A DNA stretch of 64,000 nt from Oryzomonas japonica (GTDB taxonomy: Bacteria; Desulfobacterota; Desulfuromonadia; Geobacterales; Pseudopelobacteraceae), in NCBI RefSeq assembly GCF_008802365.1, contig NZ_VZQZ01000007.1, forward strand, positions 59,259 to 123,258. Reading direction: 5' to 3'. Shown here piece by piece: positions 1-8,733 of the stretch (position 1 is its first letter; each line of letters opens with the position of its first letter). The notes beneath the pieces were generated by a model. That model worked only from the letters and a program-made list of their open reading frames with translations, had not been told where the DNA came from and did not search any database. The position numbers and the translations under genes were made by a program.

Positions 1-117
1 GAATTCCGCGCGGTTTACCGTGGTGGCGCGGAAGAGCAACTCGTAGCCGACGATCTCCTGTTTGCGGTTGAGGATCGGTTGCCGGCCCAGAAAGAAATTT
101 TCGTTGTTCTGCCCCAT
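1..117 (-). CDS. EAL/HDOD-type signalling protein, N-terminal fragment
   Basis: The first 39 codons of a minus-strand gene run off the left edge. The visible residues contain FFLGRQPILNRKQEIVGYEL followed by LFR, the typical opening of proteins that fuse an EAL-like domain to an HDOD domain (YuxH/CdgJ type). In this family the EAL part often lacks phosphodiesterase residues; these are not visible here. It starts 13 bases after the cheB stop, so it is probably the last or a late gene of the chemotaxis operon. A link to motility or cyclic-di-GMP output is inferred from family and position only. Confidence 0.75.
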   Translation of the reverse strand, partial: MGQNNENFFLGRQPILNRKQEIVGYELLFRATTVNRAEF

Positions 118-129
118 AGCGTTAACCCG

Positions 130-1200
130 TTACCCGCACAGCTTCAGTACTTCCGTGGCAATGTTCTGAAGTGAGAGCGTCCTGTGGACGCCGCCCCGCT
201 TGACCGCTTCGTTCGGCATGCCGTACACCACGCAGGTCGCTTCGTCCTGGGCCAGGGTCATTGCGCCGGCGTCGAACAGCTCCTTCATGCCGTGGGCACC
301 GTCGTCCCCCATGCCGGTCATGATGACGCCCACGGCGTTTTTCCCCGCGTAGCGCGCGGCCGACCGGAACAGGACATCCACCGAAGGACGGTGGCGGGAC
401 ACCAGGGGGCCCTCCTTGATCTCCACATAATACCGGGCGCCGCTACGTTTGAGCAGCAGATGATGGTTTCCCGGCGCGATCAGCACCCGCCCGCGGACCA
501 CCGAATCGTTGTCGGCCGCCTCCTTCACCGTTACGCGGCAGATGCCGTTGAGGCGCTTGGCAAAGGCGGCCGTGAAATGTTCCGGCATGTGCTGGACGAT
601 GACGATACCCGGGGCATTTTCCGGCAGCATTTCGAGAAAGGTCTTGAGGGCCTCGGTGCCGCCGGTGGAGGCCCCCACCACCACGACCTTTTCCGTGGTC
701 TGTATCATGGCCCGGGTCGTGGGTTTTTCCATGATGACATCGGCGGACAGCTTGGGGGTCACCGTGTGGGTCGCCCGCATCGCCAGCGGCCGGGGTCTGG
801 ACATGGCCGCCGCCTTGATCGTATCGCAGATGCGGACCCGCGATTCTTCGATAAACTGCTTGGTCCCCATCTTGGGCTTGGCGATGATCTCGACCGCGCC
901 GTACTCCAGGGCCTTGAGGGCCGTTTCGCTGCCCGAATCGGTCAGGCTTGAGCACATGACCACCGGGATGGGGTGCTGGGTCATGATCTTCTGAAGAAAC
1001 GTCAGGCCGTCCATGCGCGGCATCTCGACATCGAGTGTGATGACGTCCGGGACACATTCCTTCATGCGCTCCGCTGCCACAAACGGATCCGAGGCGGCGG
1101 CCATGACCTCGATGTGGGGGTCAGACGACAGGATTTCGGTCAACGCCTGCCTGACGAGGGCAGAGTCGTCGACGATCAGCACCTTGATCCTGGCCGTCAT
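130..1200 (-). CDS. cheB: Chemotaxis protein-glutamate methylesterase/deamidase CheB
   Basis: 356 residues, normal CheB length. An N-terminal receiver domain (about 1-120, phospho-acceptor Asp57 in [13 protein letters not shown]) is joined by a linker to the methylesterase domain (about 170-355). The catalytic triad is visible: Ser178 in GASTGG, His204 in VQHMPEHF and Asp300 in [12 protein letters not shown]. It removes methyl groups from MCP glutamates in the cytoplasm and deamidates glutamines when phosphorylated by CheA. It follows cheD by 34 bases in the same operon as cheR, cheA and cheW, which supplies a complete adaptation pair. No unusual residues were noticed. Confidence 0.97.
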   Translation of the reverse strand: MTARIKVLIVDDSALVRQALTEILSSDPHIEVMAAASDPFVAAERMKECVPDVITLDVEMPRMDGLTFLQKIMTQHPIPVVMCSSLTDSGSETALKALEYGAVEIIAKPKMGTKQFIEESRVRICDTIKAAAMSRPRPLAMRATHTVTPKLSADVIMEKPTTRAMIQTTEKVVVVGASTGGTEALKTFLEMLPENAPGIVIVQHMPEHFTAAFAKRLNGICRVTVKEAADNDSVVRGRVLIAPGNHHLLLKRSGARYYVEIKEGPLVSRHRPSVDVLFRSAARYAGKNAVGVIMTGMGDDGAHGMKELFDAGAMTLAQDEATCVVYGMPNEAVKRGGVHRTLSLQNIATEVLKLCG

Positions 1201-1234
1201 GATGATTCCCTCTTGGTACTCTGGACACCGATCA

Positions 1235-1723
1235 TCAGAAGATCTTTCGTACCTGGCGCACGAAAACCTCGCCGCTATGGGAATAGAAAAACAGCTTTCT
1301 GCCCTGGTTGCCGCCGGTATCGGCGGCCGATACCTTCAGGCCGAGCCTGTCGAGCGCCTGCAAGGCGGCTTCGATGTTCTGGCCCCCAACCGACCCCGCT
1401 CCGTCGTTGCGGACGGTGAAGTTGAGCACGTTCGCCCCCCCGAAGAGCTTGGCCTCGATGTCGTTTGGGCCGCCGCACAGGGCGCTTATCCGGTTATACA
1501 GATATGTTACGGCTCTGTCCACATAACGAAAATCATCCTGCTCCGCTTTTCCGCCGGGGAGCATGGCGTGACAGATGGCCCCTACGCCGATCCGGGGCGC
1601 ATGCAAAATCACCGCAACGCAGGAACCGAGCACCGTGGAGACAAGGGCAGGGCTCCGGGCGATGAAAATCTCCCCCGGTTTCAAGTATACGTTGCACACA
1701 TGCTTGTCGTACAGGTTTTTCAT
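1235..1723 (-). CDS. cheD: Chemoreceptor glutamine deamidase CheD
   Basis: 162 residues. The family signature [12 protein letters not shown] contains the candidate catalytic Cys35, and His52 lies in [10 protein letters not shown] at the spacing expected from Thermotoga CheD. The start at 1723 overlaps the cheR stop as ATGA (four bases), suggesting translational coupling; a longer open frame upstream is the shadow of cheR. CheD deamidates receptor glutamines and in some bacteria interacts with CheC; no cheC is seen here. Cytoplasmic, acting on the MCPs encoded in the same operon. Confidence 0.94.
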   Translation of the reverse strand: MKNLYDKHVCNVYLKPGEIFIARSPALVSTVLGSCVAVILHAPRIGVGAICHAMLPGGKAEQDDFRYVDRAVTYLYNRISALCGGPNDIEAKLFGGANVLNFTVRNDGAGSVGGQNIEAALQALDRLGLKVSAADTGGNQGRKLFFYSHSGEVFVRQVRKIF

Positions 1724-2649
1724 AGTTTTCGATACACGGTCGATGCCACCGGCGTCAAGGGGACATTCAGGCCGCTCAAGGTTTCGGAGTGCCCGAGAAA
1801 GAGATACCCCCCGGGAACCAGTTGGCGGCAGAATTTGTTCAGCAGCCGCTCTTGGGTCGGCTTGTCGAAATAGATGATGACATTGCGGCAGAAGATGATC
1901 TCCATCTGTTCCCGCATGCCGAAATCCTCCATGAAGTTCAGGCGCCTGAACTGGACCAGGGAGCGCAGGTGGGGAGCCACACGCACCAGCCCCTTGCTTT
2001 TGTCGCGACTTCTCAATAGGTATTTTTTCTTCATCTGCAAAGGGATGGGGTCGACGCGATCTTCGGTGTAGATGGCGTTTTTTGCCTTTTCCAACACCGC
2101 CGTCGAGATATCCGTTGCCAGGATGGAAACGCGAAACCCGGGATTGCTCGCCATGAACTCCGATAGGACCATGGTCAGGGTGTACGGTTCTTCGCCGCTG
2201 GAACAGCCGGCGCTCCATATCTTGAGCGGCGACCGGTAACCGGCCTCCCGCGCCTCCACCAGCGCAGGAAGCGCCGATTTCACAAGGAAGTCGAAATGGG
2301 CGGGCTCCCGGAAAAAATCGGTCTTGTTGGTCGTCACCACGTCGATCAGGTGGATCAGCTCACTGCTCTTCTCAGCGCCGCTGAAAACGTGCTCCGCGTA
2401 TTCCTCGAAGGTACGCATGCCGAGGGCTTTGAGCCGCTTTTGCAAGCGGGCCTCCAACATGGTCTTCTTGGCCGCCGGCATCTTGATGCCGACCTCGTCA
2501 TAGATAAAACCGCTGAACCTGTTGAATTCCCTGTCTTTAAGTACTGCAGGAATGCCGGGGGTATGGAAGGCCTCGTCGTGCGGGTTCATAAAAGCGTTCC
2601 AATACGGGGAGAGGTCATAATCGACCGCCGGTGCACACTCATAGGCCAT
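1720..2649 (-). CDS. cheR: Chemotaxis protein methyltransferase CheR
   Basis: 309 residues from the Met at 2649 (start [12 protein letters not shown]). A longer frame upstream needs a non-ATG codon and runs deep into the preceding gene. An N-terminal alpha-helical domain (about 30-100) is followed by the SAM-binding domain with WSAGCSSGEEPYTL, ILATDIS, and IIFCRNVIIYF near the end. It methylates MCP glutamates with S-adenosylmethionine. The start overlaps the receiver-Hpt gene by 11 bases and the end overlaps cheD by 4, so these genes are translationally coupled. No TPR or C-terminal pentapeptide-binding extension is evident. Confidence 0.95.
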   Translation of the reverse strand: MAYECAPAVDYDLSPYWNAFMNPHDEAFHTPGIPAVLKDREFNRFSGFIYDEVGIKMPAAKKTMLEARLQKRLKALGMRTFEEYAEHVFSGAEKSSELIHLIDVVTTNKTDFFREPAHFDFLVKSALPALVEAREAGYRSPLKIWSAGCSSGEEPYTLTMVLSEFMASNPGFRVSILATDISTAVLEKAKNAIYTEDRVDPIPLQMKKKYLLRSRDKSKGLVRVAPHLRSLVQFRRLNFMEDFGMREQMEIIFCRNVIIYFDKPTQERLLNKFCRQLVPGGYLFLGHSETLSGLNVPLTPVASTVYRKL

Positions 2650-3466
2650 CCCTGTCAAGAAGAATAGTGTTCGTAAGAAGCTCCAGCTCGTGGGGGAGTT
2701 GGGCGGTCCATTGTGCACAGTCGTCCAGATTGCCGCCGTCAAGGCTCGACTGAATGTGACTGCACAGATGTGCGAGACGCTTGGCGCCGATGGTGTCGGC
2801 GGATACCATCAATCTGCGGATGTGCCTTTTGGTCGCCTCCGTATCACCGGCCCTGACAAGGTCGGCAAGATGGTCGATCAAATGAGGGGCTTGGTCGATG
2901 AACATGTCAACAAGCTCATCATAGAGGGGCCGGACCCCCCCCAGGTTCTCCAGCGCCTCTTCTTCGTCCAGGATGGGGAGCGTTCCGCAGGCTTCCGGTT
3001 CTGCCCCTTCCCCGGGGGGAAGGACGCAAAACAGGCCGCACACCGCCCGCAACTCCCTGGCCGACATCGGCTTTGAAAGATACCCGTTCATGCCGACGCT
3101 ACGGCACTTGTCCTGGATCGCCTTGAGGGAGTAGGCGGTCAGGGCGATGATCGGCACAGTGCCCCCGCGGGCGGCCTGCTCCTCTTCGCGGATTTTGAGG
3201 GTGGCCACAAAACCGTCCATCTCCGGCATGAGGATATCCATCAGGATGAGGTCGTATCTCCCGCTTCTGGCCTCGTCCACGGCGTCGCGGCCGTTATCGA
3301 CGCAGTGGACCTGCACGTTGCCCTTTTCCAGCAGCCTGCGGATGCTGACTTGGTCCAGGCTGTTGTCTTCGGCCAGGAGGATGCGCGGCATTTTATCGTC
3401 CGCAAGCCCCGCCTGGGGCGACGTGGGATAACTCCATACCTGGTATTTTATCGCTTCGTGCTGCAT
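2639..3466 (-). CDS. Receiver domain fused to an Hpt-like domain lacking the histidine
   Basis: 275 residues from the long start; Met26 (position 3391, [11 protein letters not shown]) is an equally plausible start and gives a more typical N-terminus. Receiver domain about 27-145 with acidic pocket LLAEDNS, phospho-acceptor Asp77 in [13 protein letters not shown] and Lys132 in YLSKPM. A C-terminal helical domain (about 165-270) aligns with Hpt modules. In the usual H-x-L-K-G-S-x-x-x-x-G-A signature this protein has [12 protein letters not shown], so Arg217 (codon CGC) replaces the phosphorylatable His and the K-G pair is also lost. His215, two residues earlier, is out of register. A role as a phosphate sink or scaffold rather than a relay is inferred. 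Confidence 0.85.
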   Translation of the reverse strand: MQHEAIKYQVWSYPTSPQAGLADDKMPRILLAEDNSLDQVSIRRLLEKGNVQVHCVDNGRDAVDEARSGRYDLILMDILMPEMDGFVATLKIREEEQAARGGTVPIIALTAYSLKAIQDKCRSVGMNGYLSKPMSARELRAVCGLFCVLPPGEGAEPEACGTLPILDEEEALENLGGVRPLYDELVDMFIDQAPHLIDHLADLVRAGDTEATKRHIRRLMVSADTIGAKRLAHLCSHIQSSLDGGNLDDCAQWTAQLPHELELLTNTILLDRDGL

Positions 3467-3502
3467 GGTCGTCGCTGCCCCGCCATACGTGGAATCGGGC
3501 TG

Positions 3503-3985
3503 TCACCCCACGTCCTGCACCGTGTACAACTCTTCATCGGTAAATATTTTATCGCTGTCCAGGATCATGATGAATCTGTTGTCGTGCTTGCCCATGCCCT
3601 TGATGAAGTCGGTGTTGAGGTGGGTGCCGATGTGGGGCGCGGCCTCGATCTGCTCCGGCTCCATCTCGATCACCTCCTGAACCGAGTCGGCCAGAACACC
3701 CAGGATAAGGGTCTCGTCCTCCAATTCCACCTCCACCACGATGATACAGGTGTTGACCGTGCGCTCGGTGGCCGACATGCCGAATTTGAGCCGCAGGTCG
3801 ATGACCGGGACGACGCTGCCCCGCAGGTTGATGACCCCCCGCATGAAGTCCGGGGTCTGGGGCACCTTGGTGATGCCGGTGTACTCCAATATCTCCCTGA
3901 CCTTGGCCACGTCGAGGGCAAAGACCTCCTCGTCGAGCTTGAAGGTGAGATACTGGACCGTTTCGATGATGTCCGCTGCACTCAT
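3503..3985 (-). CDS. cheW: Chemotaxis coupling protein CheW
   Basis: 160 residues, a single CheW domain. It carries the family landmarks QYLTFKLDEEVFALDV near the N-terminus, VREILEYTGITKVPQTPDFM, and GVINLRGSVVPVIDLRLKF, where NLRG is the conserved receptor- and CheA-binding turn. It links MCP hairpin tips to the P5 domain of CheA in the cytoplasmic receptor array. It lies 9 bases downstream of the membrane MCP gene and 36 bases upstream of the receiver-pseudoHpt gene, all on the same strand. Confidence 0.96.
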   Translation of the reverse strand: MSAADIIETVQYLTFKLDEEVFALDVAKVREILEYTGITKVPQTPDFMRGVINLRGSVVPVIDLRLKFGMSATERTVNTCIIVVEVELEDETLILGVLADSVQEVIEMEPEQIEAAPHIGTHLNTDFIKGMGKHDNRFIMILDSDKIFTDEELYTVQDVG

Positions 3986-3994
3986 GGCGCCCCC

Positions 3995-5668
3995 CTAGAA
4001 TTTCTCGAATTCGTCGTCAAGACGATCCGGCCCCGGGGTTCCCAAGTCGAGACTGATCCCGCTGCCTTTGCGGACCGCCGGAGCGGAAACGTTCCGGGCG
4101 ACGTGGGCGATTTGGACGTTCTTGCGGGCCGGACGGGGGTTTTGCAAACCCCGTGCCTGGCCTGCGTCGATGCGGAAAAAGCTGATGGAATCCTTCAACT
4201 GCTCGGCCTGACCCGAAAGCTCTTCCGAGGTGGAGGCCATCTCCTCGCTGGCCGAGGCGTTCTGCTGGATGACGCTGTCCAGCTGCTGGATGGCCTTGTT
4301 GATCTGTTCGGCCCCGGTGTCCTGCTCCTTGCTGGAGGCGCTGATCTCCTGCACCAGTTCGGCGGTCTTCTGGATGTCCGGCAGCATCTTGTCCAGCATG
4401 TCGCCGGCGGCCTCGGCCACCTGGACGCTGCGGGTGGAGAGCTCGCTGATCTCGCCGGCCGCCGCCTGCGAGCGCTCGGCCAGTTTGCGCACCTCCGAGG
4501 CGACCACGGCAAATCCCTTGCCGTGCTCCCCGGCCCGGGCCGCCTCGATGGCGGCGTTCAAGGCCAGCAGGTTGGTCTGGCGGGCGATCTCCTCAATGAT
4601 GGAGATCTTGGTGGCGATCTCCTTCATGGCCCCCACGGTCCCGGCCACGGCCTTACCTCCTTCCTTGGCGTCGCTGGCGCTCTTGACGGCGATCTTCTCG
4701 GTCTGGCCCGAGTTGTCGGCGTTCTGCTTGATGCTGGAGGTCATCTCCTCCATGGAGGAGGAGATCTCCTCGGCGGAAGCCGCCTGCTCGGTGGCCCCCT
4801 GGGAGAGCTGCTGCGCCGTGGCGGAGAGTTCCTGGCTGCCGGAGGCCACATTGTCGGCCGCGGCGATCACGTCACCCACCACGTGTTTGAGTTTCTCGAC
4901 CATGTTCCTGATAGCTTCCATCAATTGGCCGGTCTCGTCCTTGCTCCTGACCTCCACCGCGACGGTCAGGTCCCCCGCGGCCAAGGCGTTGGCCACACCC
5001 ACGGCTTCAGTGAGCGGGCGCACGATGCCTCGCGTCAGGAACAAGGCCACGAAAACCGCAAACAGTATGGCCGCGCCGCCGATGACAAGTATCGACATAC
5101 GGGCGGTCTCGTAGGTCTTGACCGCCTCCTCGTGACGTATCCGGGTGCGTTCCTTTTGGTAATCGCTAAAATCATTGAGAAAACCGATCCATTTTCTGGT
5201 CGCTGGACGGGCCTCTTTCATCATCAAAGATGACGCCTCCGTGTTTTTTCCGGCTAGGGTGAGTTCAAGCACCTTGCTGTTCAAGGTGCGCGCCGCGTCC
5301 TGGCCCTCCTTGACCTTGGCAAGCAACTCCAGGCCTTTCGGGTCCTCTTTCGTGGTCAGGCTTTCGATCTTTTTGAGGCCCTCATTGTACTTGTCGCGCT
5401 GTTCCTGAATATTCTTGCCGTATTCCTGGCGTTTCTCGGCATTCTCGTCGATGATCGCATTGCGGAGGTTTACCGATACCTCGTAGACATTGTTCAACAT
5501 ATCGCTTGTCAGCTCTGATCGCATATTGTTGACCTTGACGATGTGCTCCAGTTTTCCCTGGATCTGCCCCATATCGGAGATGCCGATCCAAATCAGCGCC
5601 AACATAAGCGCCAATATGATGCCAAATCCAAATGCGAGCCGTTTTCCAATTTTCATGTTGTTGAGCAT
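3995..5668 (-). CDS. Membrane methyl-accepting chemotaxis protein
   Basis: 557 residues starting at [13 protein letters not shown], chosen because AAGGAGG lies 7 bases upstream; a further upstream Met lacks this. TM1 is at about 10-30. A four-helix-bundle periplasmic sensor follows (about 35-185; features such as [17 protein letters not shown] and [18 protein letters not shown]), then TM2 ([20 protein letters not shown]), HAMP, and a full signalling domain with the hairpin tip [20 protein letters not shown] and [21 protein letters not shown]. Canonical Gln/Glu methylation stretches flank it. There is no C-terminal NWETF-like pentapeptide (it ends DDEFEKF). It lies immediately upstream of cheW. 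The ligand is unknown. Confidence 0.93.
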   Translation of the reverse strand: MLNNMKIGKRLAFGFGIILALMLALIWIGISDMGQIQGKLEHIVKVNNMRSELTSDMLNNVYEVSVNLRNAIIDENAEKRQEYGKNIQEQRDKYNEGLKKIESLTTKEDPKGLELLAKVKEGQDAARTLNSKVLELTLAGKNTEASSLMMKEARPATRKWIGFLNDFSDYQKERTRIRHEEAVKTYETARMSILVIGGAAILFAVFVALFLTRGIVRPLTEAVGVANALAAGDLTVAVEVRSKDETGQLMEAIRNMVEKLKHVVGDVIAAADNVASGSQELSATAQQLSQGATEQAASAEEISSSMEEMTSSIKQNADNSGQTEKIAVKSASDAKEGGKAVAGTVGAMKEIATKISIIEEIARQTNLLALNAAIEAARAGEHGKGFAVVASEVRKLAERSQAAAGEISELSTRSVQVAEAAGDMLDKMLPDIQKTAELVQEISASSKEQDTGAEQINKAIQQLDSVIQQNASASEEMASTSEELSGQAEQLKDSISFFRIDAGQARGLQNPRPARKNVQIAHVARNVSAPAVRKGSGISLDLGTPGPDRLDDEFEKF

Positions 5669-5807
5669 GCTGTCGCCTCCTTGATGATGTTTGTCATTAT
5701 ACTGCAATCAAAAATACCACGGGGTGGGATGCCCGCTTAACACGGCGCATTATCGGCAATTATTGAAACCACACGTTGCGTAGCACCCCAAAAATGTTTT
5801 GTACTGT

Positions 5808-7931
5808 TCACATTGGGGCAGCGGAGGATACCCCGCCCTGCTCAAGGGCTTCGGCCGACTGGAGCAAGAGCCCCATGTCGAGGATCAGGGCCACGGTGCC
5901 GTCTCCCAGGATCGTGGCGCCTGAAATGCCTCTGACGTCGCGATACATCCGCCCCAGGGACTTGATGACCGTCTGGTGTTCGCCGATGACGCTGTCCACG
6001 ACGAAGCCGACCTTGGTGCCGTGGATGTTCGTGATGACGATCTGTTCGATGTCCGGACGGTTGGCGGAGATGCTGAATTGATCCCGGAGCGGAATATAGG
6101 GGACGATGGCGCCGCGCACGTTGGCCAGATGGCGGCCGTGGGCCTCCTCGATGTTGTCCCGGGTGAGTTCGACGCACTCCTCGACCGACGAGAGCGGCAT
6201 GACGAAGTAGTCGGGGCCGATGCGCACCAGCAGGCTTTCGATGATGGCCAGGGTCAGGGGGATCTTGAGCGTGATGGTGCTGCCCGTCCCCTGCGCCGTG
6301 GTGATGTCGATGCTGCCGCGAAGCCCTTCGATGGCCTTTTTGACTACATCCATGCCCACGCCGCGACCCGAGACGTTGGTTACCTTGGCGGCGGTGGAGA
6401 AACCGGGCGCAAAGATCAGATTATAGATCTCCTTGTCCGACAACTCGGCAGTGGCCGCAATAATCCCCCGCTCCACGGCCTTAGCGCGGATGGCCTCCTT
6501 GTCGAGTCCCGCCCCGTCGTCGCGGATGGTGATCAGGACACTGTCCCCGGAGTGCATCGCCCCCAGGTGTACGGTCCCCTGGGCCGGTTTGCCGGCGGCC
6601 AGGCGCACGTCGGGCATTTCGATGCCGTGGTCGATACTGTTGCGGATCAGGTGCACCAGGGGGTCGTTGAGCCGCTCGATGACGGTTTTGTCCAGTTCCG
6701 TTTCCGCCCCTTCGGTCTCCATCTCGATCTCCTTGCCCAGTTCTTGGGAAAGGTCGCGCACCAGGCGCTTGAACTTGCTGAAGGTGGTGCCGATGGGCAG
6801 CATGCGGATGTTGAGGGCCGTATCGCGCAGGTCGTTGGTCAGGCGTTCCACCTCCTCGGCGATGGAGGCGAAATCGGTGTTGCCGTGAAGGGCCGCCGTC
6901 TGGCTGAGATGGGCCTGAACCGTGACCAGTTCCCCCACCAGGTTGACCAGCAGGTCAAGCTTTTCGGCAGGCACGCGGATGCTGGAGGTCGATTCCTGTG
7001 TGGCCCGCTCCTGGCGCACGTTCTTGACGTGCTGCTGCTCCACCAGGGCAGACTGCACCTTGTCGGGCGTAATGGCCCCGACGGCAACCGCCAGCTCTCC
7101 AAAGCGTTTTTGGAGGCCGAGGATCTTCTGGATTTCCATCGGGCTCAGGTCGCCGCGCTCCACCAGGATATCGCCCAGTTTCTTATAGTCCAGGTCCGTA
7201 TCGCCGGTGCCGCCGTCGTCGATCAAATCCACCTTCAATTCGCAATCGTCCTCTATGAAGATGAAGACATCCTTGATGGCGTCCATACCACGCGCGGTGG
7301 TCAGGATGATATCCCAGTAAATGTAGCAGAGTTCGGGGTTCATGTCGTTCAGCACAGGGACGCCCGCGGTGTGGGCCACCACATGGCAGGTCCCCAACTC
7401 GCGGAGTTCATTGATCAAGCCCAGCGGTTTTGTGCCGGACAGGAAAATTTCCGGGCACGGTTTGAAGCGGATGCGCCAGGTCTTCAACGTCTCGGCCTCG
7501 GCGTCAGGAGCGGGCTGACTCTGGACTGGCGGTGGACTCGGTTCGTTCGGGGATGACGGAACGAGCTGTTTGAGTCCGGCAATAACCGCCTCGCCTTCGG
7601 CGCGGTCGGACTCCTCCCCGGAAACGGATGCGTCCAGGAGGCTCTTGATGTGATCCCGGGCGCGCAGGGTCAGGTTCAGGAGCAGTTTCGAAACCGTCAT
7701 CTTCCCGTTGCGTACCAGATCGAAGACCGTTTCCACCTCGTGGGTAAATTGGGCGACCTCGTCGAAGCCGAACATGGCGCCCGACCCCTTGATGGTGTGC
7801 ATGGCGCGGAAGACCCTGCCGATCAACTCTTCGTCCGTGGGGTTCTCTTCCAGTTCGAGAAGCGACGTTTCCAGTTCCGCCAGCAGTTCGTTCGCCTCTT
7901 CCCGGTACGTGACAATATGCTGTTCGATCAT
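5808..7931 (-). CDS. cheA: Chemotaxis histidine kinase CheA with MshEN-like insert
   Basis: 707 residues. The P1 Hpt domain carries His45 in RAMHTIKGSGAMFGF. A P2-like region starts at about 150 (WRIRFKPCPEIFLSGTKP). Residues 251-299 hold two tandem 24-residue units beginning KLGDILVERG and RFGELAVAVG and each ending in Gln, matching the MshEN-type pattern. P3 dimerisation starts at about 318. The P4 ATPase has HLIRNSIDHGIE, DDGAGLD and SGRGVGMDVV, and P5 is CheW-like at the C-terminus. It autophosphorylates and feeds CheY, CheB and the other receivers of this operon. The central repeats are not part of the E. coli CheA plan; cyclic-di-GMP binding there is only a hypothesis. Confidence 0.95.
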   Translation of the reverse strand: MIEQHIVTYREEANELLAELETSLLELEENPTDEELIGRVFRAMHTIKGSGAMFGFDEVAQFTHEVETVFDLVRNGKMTVSKLLLNLTLRARDHIKSLLDASVSGEESDRAEGEAVIAGLKQLVPSSPNEPSPPPVQSQPAPDAEAETLKTWRIRFKPCPEIFLSGTKPLGLINELRELGTCHVVAHTAGVPVLNDMNPELCYIYWDIILTTARGMDAIKDVFIFIEDDCELKVDLIDDGGTGDTDLDYKKLGDILVERGDLSPMEIQKILGLQKRFGELAVAVGAITPDKVQSALVEQQHVKNVRQERATQESTSSIRVPAEKLDLLVNLVGELVTVQAHLSQTAALHGNTDFASIAEEVERLTNDLRDTALNIRMLPIGTTFSKFKRLVRDLSQELGKEIEMETEGAETELDKTVIERLNDPLVHLIRNSIDHGIEMPDVRLAAGKPAQGTVHLGAMHSGDSVLITIRDDGAGLDKEAIRAKAVERGIIAATAELSDKEIYNLIFAPGFSTAAKVTNVSGRGVGMDVVKKAIEGLRGSIDITTAQGTGSTITLKIPLTLAIIESLLVRIGPDYFVMPLSSVEECVELTRDNIEEAHGRHLANVRGAIVPYIPLRDQFSISANRPDIEQIVITNIHGTKVGFVVDSVIGEHQTVIKSLGRMYRDVRGISGATILGDGTVALILDMGLLLQSAEALEQGGVSSAAPM

Positions 7932-7977
7932 GATAGTGGGCCTCGTGCGGCTAGGGTATGTGTCGAAGCGGCAGCGA

Positions 7978-8343
7978 TCACCCGAGAACCTTCTTGATGA
8001 CGGCTATAAGCTGCTCGGGTTTGAAAGGCTTCACGATCCAGCCGGTTGCGCCGGCGGCCTTGCCTTCCGATTTCTTGCCGTCTTGGGATTCGGTGGTCAG
8101 CATGATGATTGGGATGAACTTGTTGAGCGCCCCGGCCCGAACGCCCCTGATCAACCCCAGGCCGTCGACGTTCGGCATGTTCAGGTCGGTAATCAGCATA
8201 TCTACCTTTTGGGAGGAAAGCTTGACCAGGGCGTCTTTGCCGTCCACCGCCTCAAGAACGTCATAGCCGTTTTGCTTGAGGGTGAAACTGACCATCTGCC
8301 GGACACTGGCCGAATCGTCGGCCGTCATTATCAGTTTTGCCAT
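7978..8343 (-). CDS. cheY: Chemotaxis response regulator CheY
   Basis: 121 residues, a stand-alone receiver domain starting MAKLIMTADDSASVRQM. The acidic pair is Asp9-Asp10, the phospho-acceptor Asp53 lies in MLITDLNMPNVDG, Thr83/84 are in IIMLTTES and Lys105 is in WIVKPFKP. It should carry the CheA signal to the flagellar or pilus motor. The start codon shares a base with the stop of the STAS gene, and the gene lies 46 bases upstream of cheA. A longer in-frame extension upstream is a shadow of the STAS gene. Confidence 0.95.
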   Translation of the reverse strand: MAKLIMTADDSASVRQMVSFTLKQNGYDVLEAVDGKDALVKLSSQKVDMLITDLNMPNVDGLGLIRGVRAGALNKFIPIIMLTTESQDGKKSEGKAAGATGWIVKPFKPEQLIAVIKKVLG

Positions 8344-8705
8344 TATTTCATACCTCCGAACCAAATGCAGGATGAGTTTCCGTTGTGACTGCACGGGCTG
8401 TTCTGGCATGCCCCGATCCCGTCCTTCAATTCCAGCAGACACGCGGGGAGGTGCCCCGCAAAGGTGAACACCTTGCCGGCGGCTGCTGCCGTCTTGCATG
8501 CGGAGCAGATCAACTGCAAGCCCGGTATGTCGATCTCTTGCACCTGTGTCACATCCAGGACGACCTGCTGAGCGCCGGCAAGGGCGTCCCTAAGGGTTTG
8601 GCGGAATTCGCCGCTCCGTTCGATGGTCAAGGCGCCATCGATCGCCAGTGTTCTGGCCGAAGCATCCGCCGTTCTTTTCGGGTCACATGCTTTTTGTTCC
8701 ATCAT
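8343..8705 (-). CDS. STAS-domain protein of chemotaxis operon
   Basis: 120 residues with one STAS domain (about 18-95), the fold of anti-sigma-factor antagonists and MlaB-like proteins. The motif that normally reads D-S-S-G-L, where a Ser is phosphorylated, is here EIDIPGLQLI, so no acceptor Ser or Thr is present and phospho-switching by an anti-sigma kinase is unlikely. The C-terminus is Cys-rich (GACQNSPCSHNGNSSC), which could bind a metal; that is a guess. It lies between the MCP-like gene and cheY and touches the cheY start, so a structural role in the array is more plausible than sigma-factor control. Confidence 0.85.
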   Translation of the reverse strand: MMEQKACDPKRTADASARTLAIDGALTIERSGEFRQTLRDALAGAQQVVLDVTQVQEIDIPGLQLICSACKTAAAAGKVFTFAGHLPACLLELKDGIGACQNSPCSHNGNSSCIWFGGMK

Positions 8706-8733
8706 GCCATTCCCCCTCGCTCATGTATCATGT

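Noticed and set aside
3305..5233. 642-codon plus-strand open frame
   Set aside because: It lies antisense to cheW and the membrane MCP, both of which have clear domains and ribosome sites; the Gly/Leu/His-rich translation is typical of a GC-rich shadow.
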